Source of the DNA: Mobiluncus massiliensis
GTDB lineage: Bacteria; Actinomycetota; Actinomycetes; Actinomycetales; Actinomycetaceae
NCBI RefSeq assembly: GCF_949769255.1
Contig: NZ_OX458329.1
Span: 186,001 to 250,000, forward strand
Length of the DNA: 64,000 nt
Reading direction: 5' to 3'
The notes beneath the pieces are model-generated. The model had not been told where the DNA came from, ran no database searches, and worked only from the letters and a program-made list of their open reading frames with translations. Below are positions 51,689 to 60,975 of the stretch, piece after piece. Made by a program: the position numbers and the translations under genes. Position 1 is the stretch's first letter. Every line of letters begins with the position of its first letter.

Positions 51689-53058
51689 GCCGCTGCCGTG
51701 TCGAAGCGGGTGGCGACGTGCAGGGCGAGCCCGATGAATACGACCAGCATGACGGTCATGGCGGCGCTCAAAACCCCGCAGGTGGCGAGGATGCCCCAGC
51801 CGAGCCAGCCTGCCAGCCCCAGCAACCCGAGGGGAACCGCAGCAAATACGAGGGAAAACACTAGGGAAACCTGCTGCGTTTCGGTAACCACAAAAATGTT
51901 GGAAACCGGGGACGTCACCAAGTTCACGTAGAGCCACGGACATAAAATCGTCACAATCAGCCCCGCCATCTCCCAGCGAGCCCCGAAAATGAGCGGAATC
52001 AGCCAGGGGGATAGCGCCGCTAAAGCCGCAAACGGCACCAGACCCGCCAAAGCGCCGCGTTTCGTGACACTGGCGGCCATCGCTCGCAACTGACCGCGTG
52101 GGGTATTGGTCAGCTCACGGAAATACACTTGCGACACCGCGCCGTTAATCAGGGCGACCGGAGCCTGCACGATGAGCCACGCGAAGGAAAACTGCCCCAG
52201 CATGGCGGTGGAAAAAATCGCCGCAATCATCAGATTGATGCCGTTTACCCGCACCGCGTCCGCAATAGCGGACGGCCCGTTCAACAGGGGCATCTTCCGG
52301 TAGCGGCGCAAGGCTCGCCGACGTGCTCCCGGGGTCTTGTCTACCTCCGCCCGGCTGTCTCGCGCCCGATAACCCAAGGTGACGGTCGCGGCCATGACCC
52401 CGAGGATCCGCCCACCGATGAGCCCTACGGCCCCTCCCAAACCAACCAGCCAGGCCCCAATCTGTAACCCGACCTGCGCCACGGCGCTAAACAGCCGGTT
52501 GGCTGAAATTTGGCGATATTCTCCCAGCCGATTCAACCAAAACGTCCAAATGGAACTCAAGGAAGTAACCGTGACATACAGGGCGGCAAAAATCAGCAGC
52601 GGGGCGACCTGTGGCCACCTCCGGCTCAGCGCAAAGGTTGCTACCACGCACCCGGCCAGGAAAATGACCGAAAAAATCGCGTTTATCGTCACTGACAGGC
52701 GCACTACCTGTTTCGCTTCCCGGTCAGTATCTGGCAGCATGATGGCCGGATCGTAGCGTCCCGCCGCGAGCACCGCACCAATCGAACCGATAGAAACAAT
52801 GATAGAAAGCACGCCGAAATCGCTGTCGGTATAAATCCTCGCCAAAACCAGGTAACCCAGCAAGGTAATCAGCTGAGCCCCGCCGGTGCCGCCCAGCATA
52901 GTCAGCACATCGGTGAGGACTCGGTGGCGGCCCAGCCACGCCCGCAGTCCGGAGGTGCCTGCGGTCGAGGGCGGTGCGGCCGAAGCCTCATTTTCCGCGG
53001 GGTTCCCCGGCTTTTCCGGGTTTGACCCGGACGGGGACGCGGGAAGCTCAGCACTCAT
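51685..53058 (-). CDS. Oligosaccharide flippase, Wzx-like
   Basis: A 457-residue MATE/MOP-superfamily protein with about 12-14 membrane helices after a Pro/Ala/Glu-rich cytoplasmic head of about 40 residues. LVLARIYTDSDFGVLSII and the regular helix spacing are typical of polysaccharide flippases, which turn lipid-linked repeat units to the outer face. It is encoded opposite to its neighbours. TAGACT on the minus strand lies 6 nt before ATG 53058. Confidence 0.88.
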   Translation of the reverse strand: MSAELPASPSGSNPEKPGNPAENEASAAPPSTAGTSGLRAWLGRHRVLTDVLTMLGGTGGAQLITLLGYLVLARIYTDSDFGVLSIIVSIGSIGAVLAAGRYDPAIMLPDTDREAKQVVRLSVTINAIFSVIFLAGCVVATFALSRRWPQVAPLLIFAALYVTVTSLSSIWTFWLNRLGEYRQISANRLFSAVAQVGLQIGAWLVGLGGAVGLIGGRILGVMAATVTLGYRARDSRAEVDKTPGARRRALRRYRKMPLLNGPSAIADAVRVNGINLMIAAIFSTAMLGQFSFAWLIVQAPVALINGAVSQVYFRELTNTPRGQLRAMAASVTKRGALAGLVPFAALAALSPWLIPLIFGARWEMAGLIVTILCPWLYVNLVTSPVSNIFVVTETQQVSLVFSLVFAAVPLGLLGLAGWLGWGILATCGVLSAAMTVMLVVFIGLALHVATRFDTAAA

Positions 53059-53064
53059 GGTGTC

Positions 53065-53070
53065 AGTCTA
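53065..53070 (-). promoter_or_regulatory. -10 box, leaderless start of the flippase gene
   Basis: On the minus strand TAGACT ends 6 nt before ATG 53058. No Shine-Dalgarno is present. Confidence 0.5.
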
Positions 53071-53160
53071 GCGTAGAATCAACCGTGGACAGATGGTGCC
53101 GAGTTCGCGCTACCATGCCGCACAGGTACCACGTAAGCGTTGCGAAGGAAAGGAAACGCC

Positions 53161-54525
53161 GTGAAAATCGCTGTTGTGGGAATGGGAAAGATAGGCCTGC
53201 CGCTGGCGACCCAATACGCTGCAAAGGGTCACCAGGTTGTGGGGGTAGATATCAATCCGCATACGGTTGAGACCATCAACAGCGGGAAGGAGCCGTTTCC
53301 CGGGGAAGCCCACCTGGGCGAATACCTGGCCAAGCTGGTTCCGGCTGGACAGCTGCACGCCACCACGGACTATGCCGAGGCGATTCCCGGAGCTGACGCG
53401 GTGGTCATCGTAGTGCCGCTGTTCGTCAACGACCAGACCTGGGAGCCAGACCTCACGATTATGGACGCGGCCACGACTTCGGTGGGGGAAAACCTCACCG
53501 CCGGCACGCTGGTCAGCTACGAAACGACCCTGCCGGTGGGCACGACCCGTCACCGCTTCCAGCCGATGCTCGAAAAACTCTCCGGTCTGCGCGAGAGCCA
53601 GGACTTTTGGATGGTGTTTTCCCCAGAACGGGTTCTCACCGGACGGGTGTATGCTGACCTGCGCCGTTACCCCAAACTCGTGGGGGGTCTGAGCGCGGAA
53701 GGCACCCGGCGTGGAATTGAGTTCTATCGCGCAGTATTGGATTTTGACCAGCGCCCCGACCTGCCCCAACCGAACGGCGTGTGGGATATGGGCAGCGCCG
53801 AAGCAGCCGAAATGGCGAAACTGGCCGAAACTACCTACCGGGATGTCAACATCGGGCTGGCCAACCAGTTCGCGCGTTTCGCTGATAGTGCCGGGATTGA
53901 CGTGATGAAGGTCATCAACGCCTGTAACTCTCAGCCGTATTCCCACATTCACCGTCCCGGTATCGCCGTGGGAGGGCACTGCATTCCGGTCTATCCCCGG
54001 CTCTACCTCTCGACTGATCCTGACGCAACGGTGGTGCGTTCTGCCCGGGTGGCCAACTCGGAAATGCCGGCTTACGTGGTGGAACGTCTCTCACAAGCCC
54101 TGGAAGAGCGGGGTACGGCGCTTTCGGGAGCTACCGTGGTGGTGCTGGGTGTGGCCTATCGCGGCGGTGTGAAAGAAACCGCGTTTTCCGGCGTGTTTGC
54201 TACTGTCGCGGAGCTTTCGCAGCGTGGGGCACACGTGGTGGTACACGACCCGATGTTCAGTGACGAGGAGTTGCGCGGGTTTGGCTGGGAGCCCTACCAC
54301 TTGGGCGAGCCGGTAGAGGCGGCTATCCTCCAGGCTGACCACGCCGAATATCGGGAACTGTCCGCGGCGGACTTGCCCGGAGCGAAAGCGATTTTTGACG
54401 GCCGTGGTATCCTCACGCCCTCGCGTTTCCCCGCCGCACGCTACCTGCGAGTTGGTGGCGGCGCCAGCGCAGACAGCGACGCGACCGCGGCTTTTGCCAA
54501 CGCGAGACTGGCGACAGACGCCTAG
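53161..54525 (+). CDS. Nucleotide-sugar 6-dehydrogenase (WbpA/WecC-like)
   Basis: A 454-residue UDP-sugar dehydrogenase that oxidises C6 to a carboxylate in two NAD-dependent steps. Features are the Rossmann start IAVVGMGKIGLPLATQYAAKG, SYETTLPVGTT, FSPERVLTGR, the central helix with AEMAKLAETTYRDVNI, and the catalytic Cys in GGHCIPVYP. UDP-GlcNAc or UDP-ManNAc is the likely substrate; as the first step of the pathway read from this locus it would be UDP-GlcNAc. AAAGGA lies about 8 nt before GTG 53161. Confidence 0.91.
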   Translation: MKIAVVGMGKIGLPLATQYAAKGHQVVGVDINPHTVETINSGKEPFPGEAHLGEYLAKLVPAGQLHATTDYAEAIPGADAVVIVVPLFVNDQTWEPDLTIMDAATTSVGENLTAGTLVSYETTLPVGTTRHRFQPMLEKLSGLRESQDFWMVFSPERVLTGRVYADLRRYPKLVGGLSAEGTRRGIEFYRAVLDFDQRPDLPQPNGVWDMGSAEAAEMAKLAETTYRDVNIGLANQFARFADSAGIDVMKVINACNSQPYSHIHRPGIAVGGHCIPVYPRLYLSTDPDATVVRSARVANSEMPAYVVERLSQALEERGTALSGATVVVLGVAYRGGVKETAFSGVFATVAELSQRGAHVVVHDPMFSDEELRGFGWEPYHLGEPVEAAILQADHAEYRELSAADLPGAKAIFDGRGILTPSRFPAARYLRVGGGASADSDATAAFANARLATDA

Positions 54526-54533
54526 AGCCCGCG

Positions 54534-55577
54534 TTACCAGCCCGCGGCGCGATACCCTTCCAGAACCCCGGCGAGGGCAGCGGCGGGTGAGTGAAAGCGC
54601 TGCACCCAGTCACGGGTCGGTTGGCGCTGTGAGACCGGAGTCTGCAGCGCCGCTAGCGTCAGTTCCGCGATGGTTTCGCTGTCCGTGGGATCCAAGGCGG
54701 TTCCGCCCAAGACAGGAACATCAACCAGTGACGGGTGCGAGGCGTCATACCAAGACGGATTCAACGGCGCGATGAGCGGCACGTCCTCCGCCAGCGCTTC
54801 TAGTTCAGAGGCGCTGAGAATCCCGGCAGTTTGCCCTACACAGGCCGCCGCGTCCCGGATAACCTGGCGGTATTGCGCCCCCGGTAGTTTTGGAATTAGG
54901 CAGACCCCGGCTTCCCGGGCGGCATCCATCAGCTGCGAGTCTCCCCATTGCAAACCGACCAGGGCAACTGACTGGTCCAGCCGTGCGCGCAGACACTTAG
55001 CGGCCTCAACCTGTGTGTTTCCGCCCTTCACGGCTTCCCACCGGGAAACAAAGAAAACATAGGAACCATTGGAGCGTGCTTTACAACGATAAGGATTAAT
55101 CGCGGCCGGGCAATCCAGGTCCACCGGAACCGGAATCAGCCGCGCTTCCCCCCGCCAATCTGTGAGATGTTCACGCAAGTCAGGAGTGGAATAAAACACT
55201 TGGTGGGCGTGTTCTACCGCGTCATGAATCCGGTTGGTGAAAGCTGGTTCGTACCGGCGGGTGCGAATATCCGTGCCGTGCAGATGCAACACGTAATCCC
55301 CCAAAGCCCAACCCACGTGGGGCAGTGCCATCGCCGAATGTAGATGGATACGGGGACGAGCCAACTTCGCACCCCAGAAACGCGCCTCCCACCAGGCTCC
55401 ACGCCAGGCTCGACCGACCGTTCGTGCGACCGGGCTCGCTGCCTGTGGGCTTTGCGCCAGGGGTAGTACCCGCCAGTCTCGTCCGGTTTCGTTCGCGGCG
55501 TGAGTCAGCAGGGTGGCGGTATGCGCTGGGTCTCCCAGGTGTAAGACCTGCAGATAATCCACACTGGATTTACTCAC
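54534..55577 (-). CDS. Glycosyltransferase, GT-B type
   Basis: A 347-residue protein with a GT-B outline: an N-terminal part with LHLHGTDIRTRRYEPAF and a C-terminal donor domain with VFFVSRWEAVKGG, LVGLQWGD and a Glu-containing SASELEALAEDVP, as in GT4-like retaining enzymes. The closest family cannot be named with certainty. GAGAGGA precedes GTG 55577, and TATTAT lies upstream as a likely -10 box. It is convergent with the dehydrogenase gene. Confidence 0.78.
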   Translation of the reverse strand: MSKSSVDYLQVLHLGDPAHTATLLTHAANETGRDWRVLPLAQSPQAASPVARTVGRAWRGAWWEARFWGAKLARPRIHLHSAMALPHVGWALGDYVLHLHGTDIRTRRYEPAFTNRIHDAVEHAHQVFYSTPDLREHLTDWRGEARLIPVPVDLDCPAAINPYRCKARSNGSYVFFVSRWEAVKGGNTQVEAAKCLRARLDQSVALVGLQWGDSQLMDAAREAGVCLIPKLPGAQYRQVIRDAAACVGQTAGILSASELEALAEDVPLIAPLNPSWYDASHPSLVDVPVLGGTALDPTDSETIAELTLAALQTPVSQRQPTRDWVQRFHSPAAALAGVLEGYRAAGW

Positions 55578-55631
55578 GTTGACTCCTCTCGATGAAACGA
55601 TAATACCAGCGCTGTTTTTTCCTTCGGGCGG

Positions 55632-55637
55632 TATGAT
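55632..55637 (+). promoter_or_regulatory. -10 box, leaderless start of the GT4 gene
   Basis: TATGAT, one base from consensus, ends 6 nt before ATG 55644, which places transcription start on the A of the ATG. This favours ATG 55644 over the GTG at 55638. Confidence 0.6.
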
Positions 55638-55643
55638 GTGACC

Positions 55644-56837
55644 ATGCCCAATGACCCTAGAATCCTGGTGATTTCTTTCTCAAACATTGAAAGTGACGCG
55701 CGAGTACTGCGCGAGATTAGCGTGGTTGCCAAACATGGTCACGTCACCAGCTTGGGCTACGGGCCAAAGCCCGACTATGTGAGTGAACATATCCAAGTGC
55801 CCGACTCGGCGAAATCTTTGCCGCAAACCCCGCTGGGAGTTTTGCAGCTGGCTCTGCACCTGCATAACCAGGCGGAACTGGCGGCACCGGGAAACCGGTA
55901 CGCGCTACGGGCTCTATCAGACCGGACTTTTGACGCCATCGTCGCCAACGATGCCAGAGCCCTGCCCCTAGCTTTCGCAATCGCCCGGCGCAACCAGGCT
56001 CCAGTGTGGGCTGACCTCCACGAATGGGCTCCGGGGGAGCGCACGCATATTGCCTCGTGGCGAATCTTGGTCAAACCCCTGATGGAGCACATTTGCCGGA
56101 ATTATTTGCCCCAAACTGCCGCCGCGACCACGGTCGGAACCGAAATCGCCAAACTTTATGAGAGCCATTACGGGGTGCGACCCCGCCTGTTGATGAACGC
56201 GGCTCCCTACGCGGATTTGCAGCCCACGTCTGTAGCCCCTGACGGCGTCATCCGCCTGGTGCATTCCGGCGGGGCGGTATTCGGGCGCAACATCGAAGCC
56301 ATGATTGAGGCCACCATCCAAGCCGGATCGCGTTTCACTCTGGATTTGTACCTGGTTCCTGCCGGAGACGGAGGAGCTTATCTGGCAAAACTGCGCGAAG
56401 TCGCGGGGGGTAATCCGCGGATTCGTTTCCATGACCCGGTGAAACCCTTTGAACTGCCGGCCACCCTCAATGCTTATGATGTAGGCGTTTTCTGGATTCC
56501 CCCCACGCACACGAACGCCCGCTTGACCTTGCCGAATAAACTTTTCGACTTTGTCCAGGCTCGGCTGGCGGTAGCCATCGGGCCAACAGTCGAAATGGTC
56601 AACGTGGTCAATGAATACGGGCTCGGGGTGGTTTCGGAGGATTTCAGTGTGCCCAGCATCGTGGCTGCCCTGCAAAGTCTGACCCCCCAAGCAATCACCA
56701 GCTACAAGCAAGCCGCCGCCACCGCCGCTGACCCGCTGTCTTTTGAATCCCAGTCGAAAGTCATCGACGAAATCCTCGATGCTTTCCTGCGCACTCCACC
56801 AACCGCTGGTTCGAAAGGAGTCACCCACGGTGACTGA
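55644..56837 (+). CDS. Glycosyltransferase, GT4-like
   Basis: A 397-residue GT-B enzyme. ILVISFSNIESDARVLREI at the start and ADLHEWAPGERTH in the first domain recur in actinobacterial wall-polymer transferases. The second domain has RLVHSGGAVFGRNIEAM and FWIPPTHTNARLTLPNKLFDF, with the donor-site Glu/Asn arrangement. Its end overlaps the DUF6541 gene by 8 nt (GTGACTGA), so the two are coupled. Confidence 0.83.
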   Translation: MPNDPRILVISFSNIESDARVLREISVVAKHGHVTSLGYGPKPDYVSEHIQVPDSAKSLPQTPLGVLQLALHLHNQAELAAPGNRYALRALSDRTFDAIVANDARALPLAFAIARRNQAPVWADLHEWAPGERTHIASWRILVKPLMEHICRNYLPQTAAATTVGTEIAKLYESHYGVRPRLLMNAAPYADLQPTSVAPDGVIRLVHSGGAVFGRNIEAMIEATIQAGSRFTLDLYLVPAGDGGAYLAKLREVAGGNPRIRFHDPVKPFELPATLNAYDVGVFWIPPTHTNARLTLPNKLFDFVQARLAVAIGPTVEMVNVVNEYGLGVVSEDFSVPSIVAALQSLTPQAITSYKQAAATAADPLSFESQSKVIDEILDAFLRTPPTAGSKGVTHGD

Positions 56838-58983
56838 CGTTTTGGTACTGGCCGGCGCGACACTGGTAGCCCTGGTCTACCTGCTGGCGCCGGGGCTGAC
56901 GGTGCTGTGGGGTTTGGGGGTGCACGGGGCTTTGCGCGTTGTGGCCGCTCCAGCGGTGAGCTTGGGAGTGTGGGCCGGGGCGACTTGGATTGCCATCGGG
57001 CTGCACCTGCCGTGGCGGGCGTGGCTGGCGTTGCCGCTGCTGGTGCTCATCTGTCTGCCTTTCGTGGTGGGTAGGCTGTGGACCCTGCGTTCGGGGTCAC
57101 GAGCGGTGTGGCCCCGGGTTCCCTCTACCGCCGTTTCTGGGGGGCTGTGGGCAGTTTTCGCTGGCTGCGCGGTGCTGTCGGCGTTGCCTTACCTGGTAGC
57201 GACCCGTTTGGCGACGCGGGTGCCGCAAACCTGGGACGTGGTGTTTCACCTGTCCGGGATTCGCTACACGCGTGAGTTTGCCTCCGCTAGCCCCTGGGTC
57301 ACGTTGGCTCCTATGAACGAAGGGGTCGGGGCGTATTACCCCAATATCTTCCATAACCTGGTGGCGCTGCTGCCCGGCTCCCCGCTGCAGTCATACGCGG
57401 GCGCGATGACGGCCGTGCTGGTGCTGTGGCCGGCCCTGCTGGGGCTGTTTGCCCTATTGGCGCTGACGTCCTGGAAAGGTGCGGGCGAGGTCAGCCGGAC
57501 CACCGCGGCCCTGACTGCCTTGGGTGCGGCCACCAGCTCGACCTTCACCGCCAACTACATGGCGAACCTGGCCACCCCGCCCTACACCTTCTCGCTCATA
57601 GCAACCCCGGGCATGGTGATTTTTGCCGTGGCCATCTATCGTCTGCGCCCCGTCCCGGTGAAGTATCCCCGCCACGAGACTACCGGAACCTCTCCCGACA
57701 CACCCGAAGACACCCCTTCTGCCAGCCAAACGGCACGGCGCTGCGGGCAACAAGTCCGCGGAAGCCTCCGCCGCAGTCTGCTGTCCTCCCAGCTCGCCCC
57801 GTGGATGAGCCTGGGTTGGCTGGTGGGACTGGCCGGTCTGGGCTGCACCCACCCGGCTGCGGTGTTCAACCTGGTGCTGCTGATGTTCCTGCCGGCTTTG
57901 GTGCTGGGGTGGCGCTGGTGGCGAGGCTGGCAGGTGTCCCGAGGGGTAAAGCTGTTCGTGCCGCTGGCCATTGCAGCCGTGCTGGGGGTCGGGTTTTGGC
58001 TGGTGATGGTGCCTCGCCTGGTTTCCATGTCGAAGTTTGCCAACCCGCATAACCACACTTGGGACATGACCTGGCGGCTGTTGGTGGATTACCCGAAAGG
58101 CCCGTTCTTTGCGGGTTTCGGGCTCGGTGGCGCGATTTATACGGTGGCAGCGGTGGTGGCAAGCGTGTGGCTGGTACGTCAGCGCCGACTGTTGTGGCTG
58201 GTAGGTGGGCTAGTCATGAGCACGGCGTTTTTCCTGCTGGCGGCCGGGCCGGTGTGGCCGGGATACTACCTCACGGCGCCGTGGTATCTGCAGTCCGGTC
58301 GGATTGCCCCGCTGGTGTTGATGTGTGCCTATCCCCTAGGGTCACTAGCCCTGTCGCGCGGTTTGGAACGGCTCGTCGCCATGCCTCGTTGGGTGTCGCG
58401 CCCGCAGGCCTATCGGTGGTTTTCGTGGTCACTAGCCGCGGTGGTGCTGGTCAGCGGATGCGGAGGGACCGTGGGGGGACGCCTCACGGTTATCGACGGT
58501 TCCTACGATCCGGCGGTCATCGTTCGCGGCACGATGGTCACAGCCTCAGAACAGGCGTTCATCGAGCGGGTGGCTCCGACTTTGCCGCGCGATGCCGTCA
58601 TCTGGGGCGCTCCGCAGATTGGCACCCCGTTTTGGTGGATTTTGGGTGGAGTCCACGTGGTGCGTCCCGCCATGAGCTACCCCACCGGTCGAGCCCTGGA
58701 AGTCACGAAAGACCTCTATGACGGCCAAATTTCCCCCGAAACTTGTGATTATCTAAAGGAACAAGGGGTGACCCACTATTACTCGGACAACGACACTTCT
58801 GCGGCCGGCTCGCGATACGGCACCTACATCTGGATGTGGAAAGAACCGAATGTAAAGTTTCGCCCGCCCCAGCACATGCTTCGAAAGATTGCGGAAAACG
58901 TGGTCGATACGGGGGATTACGAGTTCACCGGCCAGCGCCTGTATCGCGTCAACTACGATACCTGCCCCGGACACGTGCGCTAG
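56830..58983 (+). CDS. DUF6541-like polytopic membrane protein
   Basis: A 717-residue protein with about 12 or more membrane helices in the first 560 residues, a hydrophilic loop at about 280-330, and a soluble C-terminal domain of about 150 residues. After the fourth helix the segment QTWDVVFHLSGIRY and then GAYYPNIFHNLVAL recall GT-C glycosyltransferases, in which an acidic residue in the first outer loop is catalytic. The partial gene at 62847 shares both motifs, so they are paralogues. DUF6541 proteins occur in actinobacterial envelope loci and their activity is unproven. GTG 56830 overlaps the preceding stop. Confidence 0.8.
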   Translation: MTDVLVLAGATLVALVYLLAPGLTVLWGLGVHGALRVVAAPAVSLGVWAGATWIAIGLHLPWRAWLALPLLVLICLPFVVGRLWTLRSGSRAVWPRVPSTAVSGGLWAVFAGCAVLSALPYLVATRLATRVPQTWDVVFHLSGIRYTREFASASPWVTLAPMNEGVGAYYPNIFHNLVALLPGSPLQSYAGAMTAVLVLWPALLGLFALLALTSWKGAGEVSRTTAALTALGAATSSTFTANYMANLATPPYTFSLIATPGMVIFAVAIYRLRPVPVKYPRHETTGTSPDTPEDTPSASQTARRCGQQVRGSLRRSLLSSQLAPWMSLGWLVGLAGLGCTHPAAVFNLVLLMFLPALVLGWRWWRGWQVSRGVKLFVPLAIAAVLGVGFWLVMVPRLVSMSKFANPHNHTWDMTWRLLVDYPKGPFFAGFGLGGAIYTVAAVVASVWLVRQRRLLWLVGGLVMSTAFFLLAAGPVWPGYYLTAPWYLQSGRIAPLVLMCAYPLGSLALSRGLERLVAMPRWVSRPQAYRWFSWSLAAVVLVSGCGGTVGGRLTVIDGSYDPAVIVRGTMVTASEQAFIERVAPTLPRDAVIWGAPQIGTPFWWILGGVHVVRPAMSYPTGRALEVTKDLYDGQISPETCDYLKEQGVTHYYSDNDTSAAGSRYGTYIWMWKEPNVKFRPPQHMLRKIAENVVDTGDYEFTGQRLYRVNYDTCPGHVR

Positions 58984-59087
58984 TGGGCTCGCTCCACCCG
59001 CCAGCTCCGTGGGCTCGCCCCACCCGCTCTTGTCAGGCCAATACCGTCGAGTAACCCCGAACCGGCAACCCGGCCGAAGTAATGAGA

Positions 59088-59093
59088 CATAAT
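59088..59093 (+). promoter_or_regulatory. -10-like box, leaderless start of a glycosyltransferase gene
   Basis: CATAAT ends 7 nt before ATG 59101. It covers the earlier in-frame ATG at 59092. Confidence 0.45.
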
Positions 59094-59100
59094 GGACAGT

Positions 59101-60270
59101 ATGAAGGTTGCCATTGTTACTACTGAATATCCCACGATTGAATCTCCCAACACCGGCGTGTTTGTGCGCATGAATGCCCAGGCTATCGGGATGAATCACC
59201 AGGTGACGGTGGTGCATTTACGTTCTGAAGCGGCTGGTAGTGAGGAAAGTCACTACCTGGACGCCAACGTGGAAGTGCGGGGTTTTCCCAATGCGATGCG
59301 CGCCCCGGAGGACTTCGAACGTGCCGCTCAGATTGTATACGCCCTAGCTCCCGGTTTCGACATTATTCACACGATGAATCTGCGTTCCTTGATTCCATTT
59401 GGGTTGCCCGAGCGGGAGGAAGAACAGCTGGCTTGTGCCTGGGTGCATACTGAGCCGTGGCAGCTGACCAGTCCAACTGACTGGCCTCAGGAAATCCTGC
59501 CGGTGGAGGAAATCCTGCTGCGTCCCGACGGTCTGATAGCCCCGGCGGTAAAAATGCTCGAGGATATTGCCTCCCGGCGCTACACGTCCTACACCGCCGC
59601 GGTGCCCTACATTGTGCCGTCCCCGCTGTATCCTTCGCTGCCGCAACCGGAGGGGGTGGAAAGCTCTGTTCCCGCTGATAACGAGTTTGTCCCTCGCCCG
59701 CGCGTGGCGGGTCAGTTGCACCTGGTCTCGGTTGGTGCGGTCAACGCGAAGCATCAGCCGGAAGTGGCGATTCGCACGGTGAAAACCTTACGCGCCGCCG
59801 GGGTGGACGCGACCCTGACCTGGGTCGGTGAAGGTGTTGCAAAGATTCGGAGTCAGGAAAAGATTAAGGAACTAAAACTGGAGGAGTACGTGCGTTTTGT
59901 CTCCGCCAACGAGGTCGGAGTGGTAGAAGCCCTCAACGCCGCGGATTTGTTCATTGGCCCCACCAAGGAGGAAAACTTTTATGTGCCCGCCCTCCAGGCT
60001 CTCCTGGCGGGTCGGCCCCTGGTCTTGGGTGAAGGCGCCCGCGATTTGCAGTGGATTAGTGAGGATACCGAACCGGTCGTGCGCATCGTGACGGAAAAGA
60101 ACTCGAAGTTTTGGGCTGAGGCTTGCCAAGAGCTGCAGGCTGCTACCGCCACGATGGAGCCCCGCGAAGTCGCTGAAACTGTCGGGGATCGCTACTCGCC
60201 GACCGCCATCGCTGCGGAATACGACGAGGTTTACGCCGAGACAATGGCCGCCAGCGGATTTGCCCGCTAA
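59101..60270 (+). CDS. Glycosyltransferase, GT4 type
   Basis: A 389-residue GT-B enzyme opening with MKVAIVTTEYPTIESPNTG. The C-terminal domain shows HLVSVGAVNAKHQPEVAIRT, LTWVGEGVAK, FVSANEVGVVEALNAADLF and TKEENFYVPALQALLAGRP, with the E-x7-E-like pattern of retaining GT4 enzymes. Start ATG 59101 is chosen because the -10-like box would cover ATG 59092. It stands alone between the DUF6541 and rmlC genes. Confidence 0.85.
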   Translation: MKVAIVTTEYPTIESPNTGVFVRMNAQAIGMNHQVTVVHLRSEAAGSEESHYLDANVEVRGFPNAMRAPEDFERAAQIVYALAPGFDIIHTMNLRSLIPFGLPEREEEQLACAWVHTEPWQLTSPTDWPQEILPVEEILLRPDGLIAPAVKMLEDIASRRYTSYTAAVPYIVPSPLYPSLPQPEGVESSVPADNEFVPRPRVAGQLHLVSVGAVNAKHQPEVAIRTVKTLRAAGVDATLTWVGEGVAKIRSQEKIKELKLEEYVRFVSANEVGVVEALNAADLFIGPTKEENFYVPALQALLAGRPLVLGEGARDLQWISEDTEPVVRIVTEKNSKFWAEACQELQAATATMEPREVAETVGDRYSPTAIAAEYDEVYAETMAASGFAR

Positions 60271-60355
60271 CCGGCCTGAGCTGCTTAGCGGGCGCGGAAA
60301 AACCCACTAAACTATTGTTGGCTGAAACGGCCACCGACTAGGGAGGGAATACACG

Positions 60356-60973
60356 ATGGAATACCGCGAACTAAAAATACCCGGCGCTTGGGAGATTACC
60401 CCCAAACAGTTCCCCGATGAACGCGGGGCGTTCATGGAAATGTACAAGATGGACGAGTTCGCCGGGGTCGTGGGACATCCGCTAAACCTGGTGCAGGCGA
60501 ACTGCTCCATTTCAAAAGCCGGGGTGGTGCGCGGGATTCACTTCGCGGAAGTGCCGCCTAGCCAGGCCAAATACGTGATGTGTCCGAGCGGTGCCGTGTT
60601 GGATTTCGCAGTCGATATTCGCGTGGGTTCCCCCACGTTTGGTCAGTGGGATTCGGTGCTGCTGGAGGGCGAACATCGCCGGGCCATCTACCTTTCGGAG
60701 GGCTTGGGGCACTGTTTCGTAGCGCTGGAGGACAACTCCACCGTGGTTTACCTGTGTTCTGCGGGCTACAATCCGGGGCGCGAACACGGGGTTTCCCCGG
60801 TTGACCCCGAGGTGGCGCTGAAGTGGCCGGATCGCGACTTGGCGGGCCGGCCGCTGCAAGTCATTCTTTCGGAAAAGGACACGGCCGCGCCGAGCCTGGC
60901 CGAGGCTCGTGAACAGGGCTTACTGCCGGACTACCGGGCGACTTTGGATTACGTAGCGTCTTTGGGCCGCTAA
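60356..60973 (+). CDS. rmlC: dTDP-4-dehydrorhamnose 3,5-epimerase
   Basis: A 205-residue cupin of the RmlC family. FPDERGAFMEMY, NCSISKAGVVRGIHFAEVPP (catalytic His) and the later LGHCFVALEDNSTVVYLCSAGYNP (catalytic Tyr region) are clear. It would epimerise C3 and C5 on the way to dTDP-L-rhamnose. The partner genes rmlA, rmlB and rmlD are not in the window. The rhamnosyltransferase-like GT2 genes nearby fit use of rhamnose. AGGGAGGGA precedes ATG 60356. Confidence 0.93.
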   Translation: MEYRELKIPGAWEITPKQFPDERGAFMEMYKMDEFAGVVGHPLNLVQANCSISKAGVVRGIHFAEVPPSQAKYVMCPSGAVLDFAVDIRVGSPTFGQWDSVLLEGEHRRAIYLSEGLGHCFVALEDNSTVVYLCSAGYNPGREHGVSPVDPEVALKWPDRDLAGRPLQVILSEKDTAAPSLAEAREQGLLPDYRATLDYVASLGR

Positions 60974-60975
60974 CC

